The notes below the pieces were generated by a model. It was not told the DNA's origin and searched no databases. It saw only the letters and a list, made by a program, of their open reading frames with translations. Below, one piece after another: positions 16,421 through 24,078 of a stretch of 64,000 bases of DNA (positions are counted from its first letter, which is position 1; every line of letters begins with the position of its first letter). The stretch is from Sphingobacterium cavernae (GTDB lineage Bacteria; Bacteroidota; Bacteroidia; Sphingobacteriales; Sphingobacteriaceae): positions 1 to 64,000 of the forward strand of contig NZ_VIQM01000087.1 in NCBI RefSeq assembly GCF_008520265.1. The letters run 5' to 3'. A program made the position numbers and the translations under genes.

Positions 16421-16520
16421 CTAAGTGAAGAAGAGTGAGAGTAGATTTTGCTTTAAATAGCCGTACGGTATATTCGGGAAAAGAGACTGCCTCCTCTTCT
16501 TTACCTTTTAGAATCTGAAC
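16421..16520 (+). ncRNA. Possible bridge RNA region of the IS110 element
   Basis: IS110-group elements carry a structured non-coding RNA in the non-coding stretch upstream of the transposase. Here the stretch 16404-16621 has no gene. AAGAAGAG (16428-16435) can pair with CTCTTCTT (16494-16501), and the enclosed loop contains the palindrome CCGTACGG (16461-16468). Position and pairing fit; the left end of the element, the guide loops and the core dinucleotide could not be fixed by eye. Boundaries given are only the paired region plus margins. Confidence 0.3.
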
Positions 16521-16621
16521 AGAATGTAAGGAATCCACTCATTATCAAGAGTCGTATAGCCAGTATATCCACTCAGGAGAAAAGATGACGAAAGGTTTTC
16601 ACTTATCTAAAAAAAAATAAG

Positions 16622-17665
16622 ATGAGAGTATTATTAAAACAAACGGTAGGCATCGATGTGGCACAAAACGAATTGGTTGTATCACTTGGCCGAATGGATG
16701 AGCAGCTCAGTATAGAAGTTTATGCTTATAAAGTATTTGCAAATACTAAAAAAGGTTATTCAGCTCTTGTATCGTGGGTCAATAAGCAGACATCGACCTC
16801 AATAGAGATACGGTATGTAATGGAAGCGACAGGTGTTTACCATGAATCCCTGGCATACTATCTATACAATGTTAAAAAACAAGTCAGTATCGTTTTACCG
16901 AATAAGATCAGCAATTATTCGAGAACACTAGACATAAAAACGATAACGGACAAGAGTGCATCACAAGCCATTGCGAGATTTGGTTTGGAAAGACAATTGG
17001 AAGTTTGGGAACCTCCTTTAAAAATATACAATGATTTGAAGCAACTTTGTCGAGAGCGTGAACAGTTGATACAGGAGCGTACAATGTTAAAAAATCAATT
17101 GCATGCAGACCATACTTCTGAAACTTCAAATGCCAGTTCAGTGAAGAGAACAAAAAAAAGAATATCCATAATAGATCTGCAGGAAAAAGAAATACGTGAA
17201 GAAATAGCTGTACTCATCAAAGGAGATCACGTTTTAGCGGATAAGATGACAATAGTATCTTCTATTCCGGGAATAGGAAGCCTAACAGCTGTAACAATTA
17301 TAGCTGAAACAAATGGCTTTGAGTTGATAAAAAATAAACGACAGTTAGTCAGCTATGCAGGATTGGATGTAAAAGAAAAGACTTCTGGAACTTCAGTGAA
17401 ATCGAAACCCCGAATCTCCAAGCGGGGTAATCGCTATTTAAGGAAGGTAATGCATTTTCCTGCTCTAGCTGCAATCAGAACAGACGGAGGGTTCAGAGAG
17501 ATTTTTTTAAGATTAGTTTCAAAGCATGGAATTAAAATGAAAGCTGTTGTGGCCATACAAAGAAAACTATTAGAGTTAACTTTTATTTTATGGAAAAATA
17601 ATTCATATTATAATCCGCAATTTGTAGATTATTCCATAGAATTAAAAAGAGGGAGGTCGATTTAA
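16622..17665 (+). CDS. IS110-family transposase (DEDD recombinase)
   Basis: A complete 347-residue transposase. The N-terminal RuvC-like DEDD domain shows TVGIDVAQNELVVSL (first Asp) and YVMEATGVYHESLAYYL (Glu). A coiled coil follows (REREQLIQERTMLKNQL). The C-terminal Transposase_20 domain carries VSSIPGIGSLTAVTIIAE, QLVSYAGLD and RISKRGNRYLRKVMHFPA with the catalytic serine region. Length and order are normal, with no stops, so the element may be active. It sits head to tail with the end of the arsenic operon (converging with acr3). A hairpin terminator overlaps its stop codon. Confidence 0.93.
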   Translation: MRVLLKQTVGIDVAQNELVVSLGRMDEQLSIEVYAYKVFANTKKGYSALVSWVNKQTSTSIEIRYVMEATGVYHESLAYYLYNVKKQVSIVLPNKISNYSRTLDIKTITDKSASQAIARFGLERQLEVWEPPLKIYNDLKQLCREREQLIQERTMLKNQLHADHTSETSNASSVKRTKKRISIIDLQEKEIREEIAVLIKGDHVLADKMTIVSSIPGIGSLTAVTIIAETNGFELIKNKRQLVSYAGLDVKEKTSGTSVKSKPRISKRGNRYLRKVMHFPALAAIRTDGGFREIFLRLVSKHGIKMKAVVAIQRKLLELTFILWKNNSYYNPQFVDYSIELKRGRSI

Positions 17666-17692
17666 AACTAATCAGTTCCAAATCGACCTCCC
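17651..17692 (+). terminator. Terminator hairpin overlapping the IS110 transposase stop
   Basis: GGGAGGTCGATTT (17651-17663) pairs perfectly with AAATCGACCTCCC (17680-17692), a 13-bp stem with a 16-base loop. The left arm includes the end of the stop codon (17663-17665). The sequence after it (TATAATTTATTTAAAAGG) is A/T rich but without a long T run. It may also protect the element from read-through by the converging acr3 transcript. Confidence 0.65.
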
Positions 17693-17751
17693 TATAATTT
17701 ATTTAAAAGGTTTTAGATTATACTACTACCCCTGAATTTTATTGCACTATC

Positions 17752-18783
17752 TTAAGAATAGTATTTTTTCTTCAGCCACAGGCTTGCTCTGACCAGTAGT
17801 ATGAGTACAGGAACTTCCACTAAAGGTCCAATGACACCAACAAAAGCTTGTGGAGAATTAATACCAAATACAGCAATTGCAACCGCTATGGCCAGCTCAA
17901 AATTGTTTCCTGTAGCAGTAAAGGAAATTGATGCATTTTTGTCGTAAGGTACTTTTAAGGATTTGTTTACAAAGAAACTTACGAAGAACATAAGAATGAA
18001 ATAGATTACAAGTGGAATAGCTACTTTTAATACATCCATTGGCAGCTCCACTATTTTTTCACCTTTGAGACTGAACATTAATACAATCGTGAACAACAGT
18101 GCGTACAGTGTTATTGGTGAAATTCTTGGAACAAATTTTCTATTGTACCACTCGATCCCTTTTGATTTTACTAAAATGTATCTGCTTAAGAATCCCGCCA
18201 GAAATGGAATACCAAGATAAATAAGTACACTTTCTGTAACGTCTTTCATGGAAACGCTGACATTGAAATTTGCAAGACCTAATTTCCCGGGTAGAACATT
18301 GATAAATAACCACACAAAAAAACTGTAGGTGAATACCTGAAAGATACTGTTCAAAGCTACCAGAAGTGCTGCATATTCTCTATTTCCTTTTGCTAAATCA
18401 TTCCATACAATAACCATAGCAATACATCTTGCCAAGCCAATAAGGATCAAACCTATCATGTAGTCAGGCTCATTTCTCAAAAACAAAATGGCCAGGACAA
18501 ACATTAAAACAGGTCCGATAATCCAATTTAACAAGAGTGAGATACTAATGACCTTTTTATCCTTAAAAGCTGTAGGTAAAAGGGAATAATCCACTTTGGC
18601 AAGTGGTGGATACATCATCAGTATCAATCCAATTGCTAATGGAATATTGGTTGTGCCCACTGATAATGAATCAGTGATCTTTGAAATTCCGGGAAATATG
18701 AACCCTAACCCGACACCTATTGCCATAGCAAGGAATATCCATAAGGTCAGGTATCTATCAAGAAATTTTAATTTTGGCTGCAT
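17752..18783 (-). CDS. acr3: Acr3-family arsenite efflux permease
   Basis: A 343-residue inner-membrane protein with about ten helices. Markers are [21 protein letters not shown] at the N-terminus, [16 protein letters not shown], and [19 protein letters not shown], which contains the essential cysteine (Cys120) of Acr3 transporters. [20 protein letters not shown] near residue 290 is the other signature. It expels arsenite, As(OH)3, driven by the proton motive force. It is the last gene of the arsenic operon, 6 bases after the acetyltransferase gene, and converges with the IS110 transposase. Confidence 0.95.
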   Translation of the reverse strand: MQPKLKFLDRYLTLWIFLAMAIGVGLGFIFPGISKITDSLSVGTTNIPLAIGLILMMYPPLAKVDYSLLPTAFKDKKVISISLLLNWIIGPVLMFVLAILFLRNEPDYMIGLILIGLARCIAMVIVWNDLAKGNREYAALLVALNSIFQVFTYSFFVWLFINVLPGKLGLANFNVSVSMKDVTESVLIYLGIPFLAGFLSRYILVKSKGIEWYNRKFVPRISPITLYALLFTIVLMFSLKGEKIVELPMDVLKVAIPLVIYFILMFFVSFFVNKSLKVPYDKNASISFTATGNNFELAIAVAIAVFGINSPQAFVGVIGPLVEVPVLILLVRASLWLKKKYYS

Positions 18784-18789
18784 ACTATT

Positions 18790-19281
18790 TTAATTTATTC
18801 CTATTGTTTTACTTCTTCTTTCCATAATAACCGTGTCACGCCAGGTATCTCCGAGCTTTCCGATTTTTTCTCGGCGACCAATTATTCTAAAACCGGCACT
18901 CTTATGAAGAGCTATTGTTGCTTCGTTTTCTGGAAACATTCCACTCTGTAATGTCCATATTCCATTAATCTCACTTTCGACTATCAATTTTGCCATGAGT
19001 GCTTTTCCTATTCCTTTACCTTTATGATCATCAGAAATATAAATACTCACTTCTGCCACTCCGCCATAGACGCAACGATCACTAACAGCAGACAATGCTG
19101 CCCATCCCACTACAGTATTATCAATCATAGCAGCAAAACGGCTATGATTTAATTTGCTTTTGTCCCAATGTTCCCAATTAGGAACGGAGGTTTCAAAAGT
19201 CGCATTTCCAGTTTCGAGGCCCTGTCTATAGATTTCTGCGATTTCAGGAAACTGTTCTTGACCAAATGAAATTATATCCAT
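18790..19281 (-). CDS. GNAT N-acetyltransferase of the ArsN1/phosphinothricin acetyltransferase group
   Basis: A 163-residue GNAT enzyme. IAEIYRQGLETGNATFETSV is the usual start of the phosphinothricin acetyltransferase (PAT) branch. The acetyl-CoA loop is ISDDHKGKGIGKALMAKLI (about residues 83-101), and LQSGMFPENEATIALHKSAG lies in motif B. Members placed in arsenic operons are called ArsN1; those studied acetylate the amino group of arsinothricin, an organoarsenical antibiotic resembling glutamate. That substrate is inferred here from family and position. It is sandwiched between the arsC-like gene (1 base) and acr3 (6 bases), so it is certainly co-transcribed. Confidence 0.85.
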   Translation of the reverse strand: MDIISFGQEQFPEIAEIYRQGLETGNATFETSVPNWEHWDKSKLNHSRFAAMIDNTVVGWAALSAVSDRCVYGGVAEVSIYISDDHKGKGIGKALMAKLIVESEINGIWTLQSGMFPENEATIALHKSAGFRIIGRREKIGKLGDTWRDTVIMERRSKTIGIN

Positions 19282-19282
19282 A

Positions 19283-19894
19283 TTATTTCTTTATTTGTGA
19301 AAAGACATAAAGCATTTCTGATGCTATCTGTAAACTTCTTTCTGCGTAGACCTGCGTTTGTTCCGGGGTATTGTCAGAAGCTTTGGGGTCATCGTATTTT
19401 ATTGGAAATCTATCCTCTGCTCCAAACACAATTGGACAGCCTTCATCCGCATTATTGCAGGTCATAATTGCTCCGAATTCATTTTTTGGATTAAAGTTAC
19501 TGTTATATTCTTTGGAGAAACAGATTACAGCAGCTTCATTTTGTGCGTACTTTACTGCATAGACAGGGTTTTCGTTCTCGCTAAGTTTTTGGATCTGAAA
19601 ACCTTGGTTACTTAACGTTTCTGCTACTTTAGGAAACATCGCTGTTGCCTCAGTGCCACCTGAATAGCAATATACGTTCTTAACGCCAAAATGATAAGCC
19701 ATAGTCTGTGCCCAGATCTGCGATAAATGACTTCTTCTACTGTTATGGGTACAGATGAAATTTAAACGGATCGTCTGGTCAGTTTCTATTTTCCTCTGCA
19801 CATAATCAACTAAAGGTTGCAAAACTATTTTTCGTTCTTCTGATATCGCACCAGCTGAGAGTGCTTCGATATTTTTTATAAGTGTTTGGTTCAT
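19283..19894 (-). CDS. arsC: Arsenate reductase-like low-molecular-weight phosphatase (ArsC, thioredoxin-type fold)
   Basis: A 203-residue protein. The P-loop FICTHNSRRSHLSQIWAQ (CX5RS, nucleophile about Cys48) marks the low-molecular-weight tyrosine phosphatase fold used by thioredoxin-linked arsenate reductases. Later come ENPVYAVKYAQNEAAVICFS, IMTCNNADEGCPIVFGAEDR with two further cysteines, and a DDPKASDNTPEQTQVY tail. It reduces arsenate to arsenite for Acr3 to export. The N-terminal helix region (about 40 residues) makes it longer than classical ArsC, as usual for this Bacteroidota subgroup. It lies between the phosphatase gene and arsN1. Confidence 0.87.
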   Translation of the reverse strand: MNQTLIKNIEALSAGAISEERKIVLQPLVDYVQRKIETDQTIRLNFICTHNSRRSHLSQIWAQTMAYHFGVKNVYCYSGGTEATAMFPKVAETLSNQGFQIQKLSENENPVYAVKYAQNEAAVICFSKEYNSNFNPKNEFGAIMTCNNADEGCPIVFGAEDRFPIKYDDPKASDNTPEQTQVYAERSLQIASEMLYVFSQIKK

Positions 19895-19909
19895 TTCTAA
19901 ATTTTAAAA

Positions 19910-20683
19910 TTAATAGCCTCTTCTTAAATTTTCTGCATATTCATTAGGTAGTGGGCTGTTTTCCACTGCTTGTGCCGCTTTTTCAATATCATAATCAAAT
20001 CGAATAAATTCAACTTTGATACTGTCTTTATTAAGCACAGAACTATTATCATTGATCGTTAACATAACATAGCCTCCACGCACATCATTATCTTTTGGTT
20101 TTCCCACAGAACCGATATTAACTGCATGGCGATAATGCGGAAGATCCTCAGTACCTGAATTTAAAATGCGATGATATGGCTTATGGGTATGTCCGAAACA
20201 CATAATATCTGCATCTGCCTGCTCCATGATCCTGAGCAAGCTTTTTTCCTCCCGGTCTTCAAACAGATATTCATTTATTCTTCTTGGGCTGCCATGTACT
20301 AATAGAAGATTTAATTTGTCTTCATTAAGCTGGAACTCAACTTTGATGTGTGCAGGAAGTGTTCGCAGATAGGAGCGTTCATCGTCCTTCATAATGGAGT
20401 TTGTAAAAGAAATGGAAATGTTACCATTGTCTTTTTCACCGTCAGTTTTATAGGCACAACCACATTCGTTGCTCATACGCCCAATGCCAAAATCATAATT
20501 TCCGGCAATGGTTGGTATTTTCCTTTTTCGAATCTCATTGACAACCTCGTTGGGCCAAATATTGTAACCTACAAGATCTCCCAAACAATAAATACTATCC
20601 GGATTACGGATTTCTACATCTTTAAAGAAAGCTTCCAGTGCAGGTAAATTAGCGTGAATATCGCTGAATAATGCAATTTTCAT
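19910..20683 (-). CDS. Calcineurin-like metallophosphoesterase of the arsenic operon
   Basis: A 257-residue cytoplasmic phosphoesterase. The metal motifs appear in order: IALFSDIHANLPALEAF (DxH), IYCLGDLVGYNIWPNEVV (GD), IAGNYDFGIG (GNxD; Tyr replaces the usual His), LLVHGSP and CFGHTHKPYH (GHTH). It has the YfcE/MJ0936-like layout. Metallophosphoesterases recur in bacterial arsenic operons, where the substrate is still uncertain; phosphate mimicry by arsenate is the usual suggestion. It is 1 base from arsO and 15 bases from arsC, so it is an integral member of the operon. Confidence 0.88.
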   Translation of the reverse strand: MKIALFSDIHANLPALEAFFKDVEIRNPDSIYCLGDLVGYNIWPNEVVNEIRKRKIPTIAGNYDFGIGRMSNECGCAYKTDGEKDNGNISISFTNSIMKDDERSYLRTLPAHIKVEFQLNEDKLNLLLVHGSPRRINEYLFEDREEKSLLRIMEQADADIMCFGHTHKPYHRILNSGTEDLPHYRHAVNIGSVGKPKDNDVRGGYVMLTINDNSSVLNKDSIKVEFIRFDYDIEKAAQAVENSPLPNEYAENLRRGY

Positions 20684-20684
20684 T

Positions 20685-21746
20685 TTAGTTATTTTGGTTT
20701 AAAAATTCTTCGATTTCAGCAATGGTCTGTTTTGCTATTCTGTTTACCCCTATTAATGTTGCAGAGGCGTAACCAGTCCAGTTGCCATATCCTACAAGCC
20801 ATAGTCCGGTCACTTCTAAGGACTTGCTTTCTGTAGTTTTTGCAATGCCCTTTTCATCCGTTTCTATAAGTGATTTAAGATAAGAGGTATTGTAACCGAA
20901 ACCTGTGCACCAAATAATGGCATCAAATTCCTCTTTTTCACCATTGGACCAAATTACCCCTTTATCGTATAGCTGATGGAATGTACCACTTGATGCAAAT
21001 ACGCCTCTTTGTTTAGCCTCTTTAACCGTTGGAACCATTACGATATTACCTAAATTGTATTGCGATGAATCAAACGGTTTTCCTTCTTTTTCTGCCTTGT
21101 ATCGGGCAGAGGCAACAGTGAATAAATAATAACCATCTACATCATCAGGTAAAAATTCAGGCTCCTTTTTGGTTGACCATTTTACAGTGGTAACTTTTGA
21201 AAGCTCTGCAACAATCTGTGCGCCTGAATTACCTTCGCCTACTACTAATGTTTTCAGTCCGATAAATTTTTCAGGGTTCTTATATTTTCCCGAATGTATC
21301 TGTAGACCTTTATAATCTTCAATTCCATCAATCGTTGGGATCAATGGATTCTCCCAAGTTCCGGTTGCTGAAATAACTGTTTTGGTTTTAAAAATCCTTT
21401 GAAGAGTATGAACGGAAAATAAATCTTCATTTTTTTTAATTTCAGTAACTTCAGTACTCCTTTGAACATTCAGTTGATAATGGTCTTCATACTTGCCCAA
21501 GTAATCAATTACTTCTTGTCTTAGCGGAAACTGATGTTCAGATTTAGGCATTAGCCAACCCGGTAATGAACTGTATTCTCTGGGAGAAAAAAGAGTCAGA
21601 CTATCCCAGGTATGGAGCCATGCTCCCCCCGGAATATCCTGCTTGTCAAGTATAATATACTTCAGTTTTGCCCGTCTCAGATAATATCCACAAGCTAAGG
21701 CACTCTGTCCCCCTCCAATAACAATAACATCAAAAATTTCTTCCAT
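20685..21746 (-). CDS. arsO: ArsO-type flavin-dependent monooxygenase
   Basis: A 353-residue protein with two nucleotide-binding folds: FAD loop DVIVIGGGQSALACGYYLRR at the N-terminus, with IPGGAWLHTWDSLTLFSP just after, and NAD(P)H loop TLVVGEGNSGAQIVAEL near residue 165. The C-terminal WLVGYGNWTGYASATLIGVN closes the FAD site. This is the ArsO branch of flavin monooxygenases in arsenic operons. Its natural substrate is not settled; oxidation of organic or inorganic arsenicals is assumed from context. It is followed immediately by the metallophosphoesterase gene. Confidence 0.87.
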   Translation of the reverse strand: MEEIFDVIVIGGGQSALACGYYLRRAKLKYIILDKQDIPGGAWLHTWDSLTLFSPREYSSLPGWLMPKSEHQFPLRQEVIDYLGKYEDHYQLNVQRSTEVTEIKKNEDLFSVHTLQRIFKTKTVISATGTWENPLIPTIDGIEDYKGLQIHSGKYKNPEKFIGLKTLVVGEGNSGAQIVAELSKVTTVKWSTKKEPEFLPDDVDGYYLFTVASARYKAEKEGKPFDSSQYNLGNIVMVPTVKEAKQRGVFASSGTFHQLYDKGVIWSNGEKEEFDAIIWCTGFGYNTSYLKSLIETDEKGIAKTTESKSLEVTGLWLVGYGNWTGYASATLIGVNRIAKQTIAEIEEFLNQNN

Positions 21747-21793
21747 CGGATTTTAATACTGTTTAGAAGTTATATATTACATTCTCCGGATAG

Positions 21794-22267
21794 TTAGCAA
21801 CAACCACCTCCGGGTGTACATGTATTGCTCTGATTTACCGTTAATTCAGAAAGGTTTTTCTTTTGCTTTTCTGATGGAATGCCACAAGCGTCCTGGGCAA
21901 GGCATGCTGTTGTTTTGCTTTTCAATACAAAGGTTTTTCCGTTAAACTCCAGATCATATTTACCGATGGTATCACTTTGATATTCAACTTCGATCTCCGA
22001 ATCTTCGATTCCTAATTTCTCCTCAGAAAGTCTGATAATGTTTAACAACTTACCTGTTTTTAAACGATGTTCATAATCATCTGCATTCCAAAGCTGAAAG
22101 TTTACAGCCTTTTCATCACGGATTACACCACCGCAATCAATAAATCTTTTATTGATCTGACCCACTTCTGTAACATGGAAATGTTCAGGTACAAATGTTC
22201 CGTTTTCTAATTGAAATTCAACATTCTCTAATGTTGGAAGAATTTCTTTGATTTCTGATAATTTCAT
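21794..22267 (-). CDS. DUF6428 protein of the arsenic operon
   Basis: A 157-residue soluble protein. Recognisable stretches are LSEIKEILPTLENVEFQLEN, VPEHFHVTEVGQINKRFIDC (the HFH and Cys may bind metal), VNFQLWNADDYEHRLK and KSKTTACLAQDACGIPS. It ends in NTCTPGGGCC. The domain is found beside arsenic genes in Bacteroidota and Proteobacteria; its role is not known. Six cysteines, including the terminal pair, make thiol binding of arsenite likely (inference). A palindrome-containing site like the arsR operator lies 25-38 bases upstream of its start, suggesting its own promoter within the operon. Confidence 0.85.
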   Translation of the reverse strand: MKLSEIKEILPTLENVEFQLENGTFVPEHFHVTEVGQINKRFIDCGGVIRDEKAVNFQLWNADDYEHRLKTGKLLNIIRLSEEKLGIEDSEIEVEYQSDTIGKYDLEFNGKTFVLKSKTTACLAQDACGIPSEKQKKNLSELTVNQSNTCTPGGGCC

Positions 22268-22291
22268 TGTTTAAATATTTTATAGTTATAA

Positions 22292-22305
22292 TGCAATATT
22301 GCGAT
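22292..22305 (-). promoter_or_regulatory. Second ArsR operator-like site, before the DUF6428 gene
   Basis: TGCAATATTGCGAT on the plus strand contains the perfect palindrome GCAATATTGC (22293-22302). It differs by one base from TGCAATATTACGAT upstream of arsR (23238-23251). It stands in the 56-base gap between the membrane-protein gene and DUF6428, 25 bases before the latter's ATG. Confidence 0.6.
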
Positions 22306-22323
22306 ATTTGTTAGCAAATTTTT

Positions 22324-22890
22324 TTAACAGCATTTGATCTGTATCTTTTCAAAATAATATTTGAATTTTGGAACATAGACCATAATATGTACAAGGCTGA
22401 TGATTATCGCACCCGGTAAAAGATTCAATGCGATGATTTTAAAAGTTTGATAGTTTTCTATCTGCTGAAAATTTTCCGTTAAACTGATGCCATCAGCATT
22501 TATATTTATTTTAATCACTAAAAAAACAGCGATAGCAGCGAAGTGGAAACCATTTACCAAAAGGTGAACAATATATTCCCATCTTGACAGCCCTCCCATA
22601 AATGCTCTACTATCTTTTTCAACATAGGCATCTACCAACAAGGTGATAATATCAGCTGCAATCAAAATGCAGCCAAATAAAAACAAATTGTTGTTTTCAA
22701 TATTGATGAACAGCGAGATTAAGATGCCCGTAAATAATACGGCTCTTATTGTATGTGTAAGATGTTCAAAACGGCTTTCTTCATGTTGATAGAGGCGATA
22801 TTTATATAAGTGTAAAAATACACCATCAAATACTGCCAGCAGCGAATAACTGATCAACAATATCGACGATATCAGGAAAGCAATTTCCAT
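22324..22890 (-). CDS. Integral membrane protein of the arsenic operon, unknown function
   Basis: A 188-residue protein with about five hydrophobic helices: AFLISSILLISYSLLAVFDG, AVLFTGILISLFI, NLFLFGCILIAADIITLLV, IVHLLVNGFHFAAIAVFLVI and ALNLLPGAIIISLVHIMVYV. I do not recognise a family. Conserved-looking polar spots are YKYRLYQHEESRFEHLTHT between helices 1 and 2, and HxxH-like histidines near helix 4. It ends KIQIKCC, a terminal Cys pair as in its neighbours ArsR and DUF6428. It lies 4 bases after the arsR stop and therefore is the second gene of the transcript. A role in arsenic sensing, transport or membrane anchoring is possible but unproven. Confidence 0.75.
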   Translation of the reverse strand: MEIAFLISSILLISYSLLAVFDGVFLHLYKYRLYQHEESRFEHLTHTIRAVLFTGILISLFINIENNNLFLFGCILIAADIITLLVDAYVEKDSRAFMGGLSRWEYIVHLLVNGFHFAAIAVFLVIKININADGISLTENFQQIENYQTFKIIALNLLPGAIIISLVHIMVYVPKFKYYFEKIQIKCC

Positions 22891-22894
22891 ATGC

Positions 22895-23221
22895 TTAACA
22901 ACATTTTTGATTGGTTACTGTAAAGATTATTTTTGAAAAATACTCTTTCAATATATCAAAAGTATTTTCATCAATGCAGTAACAAACTGAGTTGCCTTCG
23001 ATGCTTCCCTGTATCAAACCCGCATTTTTTAATTCTTTTAAATGCTGTGATACAGTAGGCTGTGCTAATGGTAGTTCATTCACAATATCTCCAGTTATAC
23101 AAGTATTGACTTTCAATAAATACTCGATAATAGCAACCCTCGCTGGATGTCCCAATGCTTTAGCAATAACCGCAATCTGGTTCTGGCTTTCTGTAAAATG
23201 ATCTGTCTTCGTAGCTCCCAT
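22895..23221 (-). CDS. arsR: ArsR/SmtB-family arsenic-responsive repressor
   Basis: I choose the ATG at 23219-23221 (GATKTDHFTESQNQIAVI), giving 108 residues. The longer open frame up to 23323 would run through the operator. A winged helix-turn-helix is plain: ALGHPARVAIIEYLLKVNTC, TGDIVNELPLAQPTVSQHLK (recognition helix) and ELKNAGLIQGSIEGNSVCYC. Thiols that could bind arsenite are the Cys of NTCITGD, the CYC pair and the terminal QKCC. ArsR represses its own operon and leaves DNA on binding As(III). It is the first gene of the arsenic operon, with a palindromic operator-like site 17-30 bases upstream. Confidence 0.92.
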   Translation of the reverse strand: MGATKTDHFTESQNQIAVIAKALGHPARVAIIEYLLKVNTCITGDIVNELPLAQPTVSQHLKELKNAGLIQGSIEGNSVCYCIDENTFDILKEYFSKIIFTVTNQKCC

Positions 23222-23235
23222 ATTTGAATTATTAT

Positions 23236-23251
23236 ATTGCAATATTACGAT
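23236..23251 (-). promoter_or_regulatory. ArsR operator-like palindrome upstream of arsR
   Basis: On the plus strand TATTGCAATATTACGAT covers 23235-23251 and includes the palindrome ATATTGCAATAT. Read on the coding (minus) strand it holds TAATATTG, one base off the Bacteroidota -7 box TAnnTTTG, so a bound repressor would block the promoter. It shares 13 of 14 bases with the site at 22292-22305. Confidence 0.6.
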
Positions 23252-23323
23252 GATGATTTGAAATATAAAAATATTATCATTTTTTTTCAATAAAAATTCT
23301 TCTAAAGACTTGTATCTTAACAC

Positions 23324-23645
23324 AGAATCTTTTCTTTGGTCGCAGATCTGGAAAGAAAAGAAGTTGATCCAAAACCAAATGCTTGGTTACTTCTCAATTA
23401 GTGTTGGGTATTATTCTTCTCGTTATAGAGATAGAGCTTGTCTATTGGATAAGCCGTAAACCTACGTTTTGGTTATAATCGGTTTTCTATTATTTTCATA
23501 TACACCAATGAAAAAAGACAAGGAGAAACAACAGTAGGAAGTAAAACCGAACAACCTGCTCCACACAAATAATCATTTAAAATACAGTTTCAAAAAGCAA
23601 ATCGAATAATCTTGAGACTACTCGATTTTTTACAGAAGGTAATTC
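23324..23645. other. Gap without a recognisable gene
   Basis: This stretch between arsR and the DUF4260 gene has stops in every frame. One short plus-strand piece reads LGIILLVIEIELVYWI, a membrane-helix-like string, next to stop codons. It could be debris of a lost membrane protein gene. I see no tRNA, repeat or promoter that I would defend. Confidence 0.4.
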
Positions 23646-24014
23646 TTAATCTCCTTTCCCAATCCAACCTAAGTGGGTGTTTTTAAAATCGTCATTGAAT
23701 TTTAGTCCATAGCCAAACATTCTATCCATTGATGAATGACCGAATAAAATTACTCCTGCTAATATGAGCAATGAATTATCTAACAAAAACCCAGAAATCA
23801 TAATAATTATAGCTACCAATTTGTGATGGAAGAAATTATATAGGCAAGCACCTGTTTTGGTATTGATTAAATAACCAATCATTGATAAATCGGGCAATAG
23901 AATACAGATTGGGAAAATCCACCAGGAATAATCCAATTGACTAAACAGGATTATAGAAAGTATTAACTGTCCCAATTCTTCCAATTTCAAAAGATTATTC
24001 ATTTTGTTTGTCAT
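23646..24014 (-). CDS. DUF4260 family membrane protein
   Basis: About 122 residues starting at ATG 24012-24014 (MTNKMNNLLKLEE); an ATG 27 bases further upstream is less likely. The family is recognised from LLKLEELGQLILSIILFSQ, WWIFPICILLPDLSMIGYLI, LYNFFHHKLVAIIIM and the closing GHSSMDRMFGYGLKFNDDFK plus HLGWIGK. Four membrane helices are predicted. Members are widespread in bacteria and no function is known. The gene lies 64 bases downstream of a Crp/Fnr-type regulator gene on the same strand and is likely its operon partner or target. Confidence 0.88.
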   Translation of the reverse strand: MTNKMNNLLKLEELGQLILSIILFSQLDYSWWIFPICILLPDLSMIGYLINTKTGACLYNFFHHKLVAIIIMISGFLLDNSLLILAGVILFGHSSMDRMFGYGLKFNDDFKNTHLGWIGKGD

Positions 24015-24078
24015 AGCTACTGATTTATTGTTATAATACAAAAGTGTAAAACTTTACTTCGGTATCTCTTGACAAAAA

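Noticed and set aside
22895-23323. Longer ArsR start at 23323
   Set aside because: The added N-terminus is coded by the operator and promoter region and is unlike ArsR; the ATG at 23219-23221 gives the normal length.
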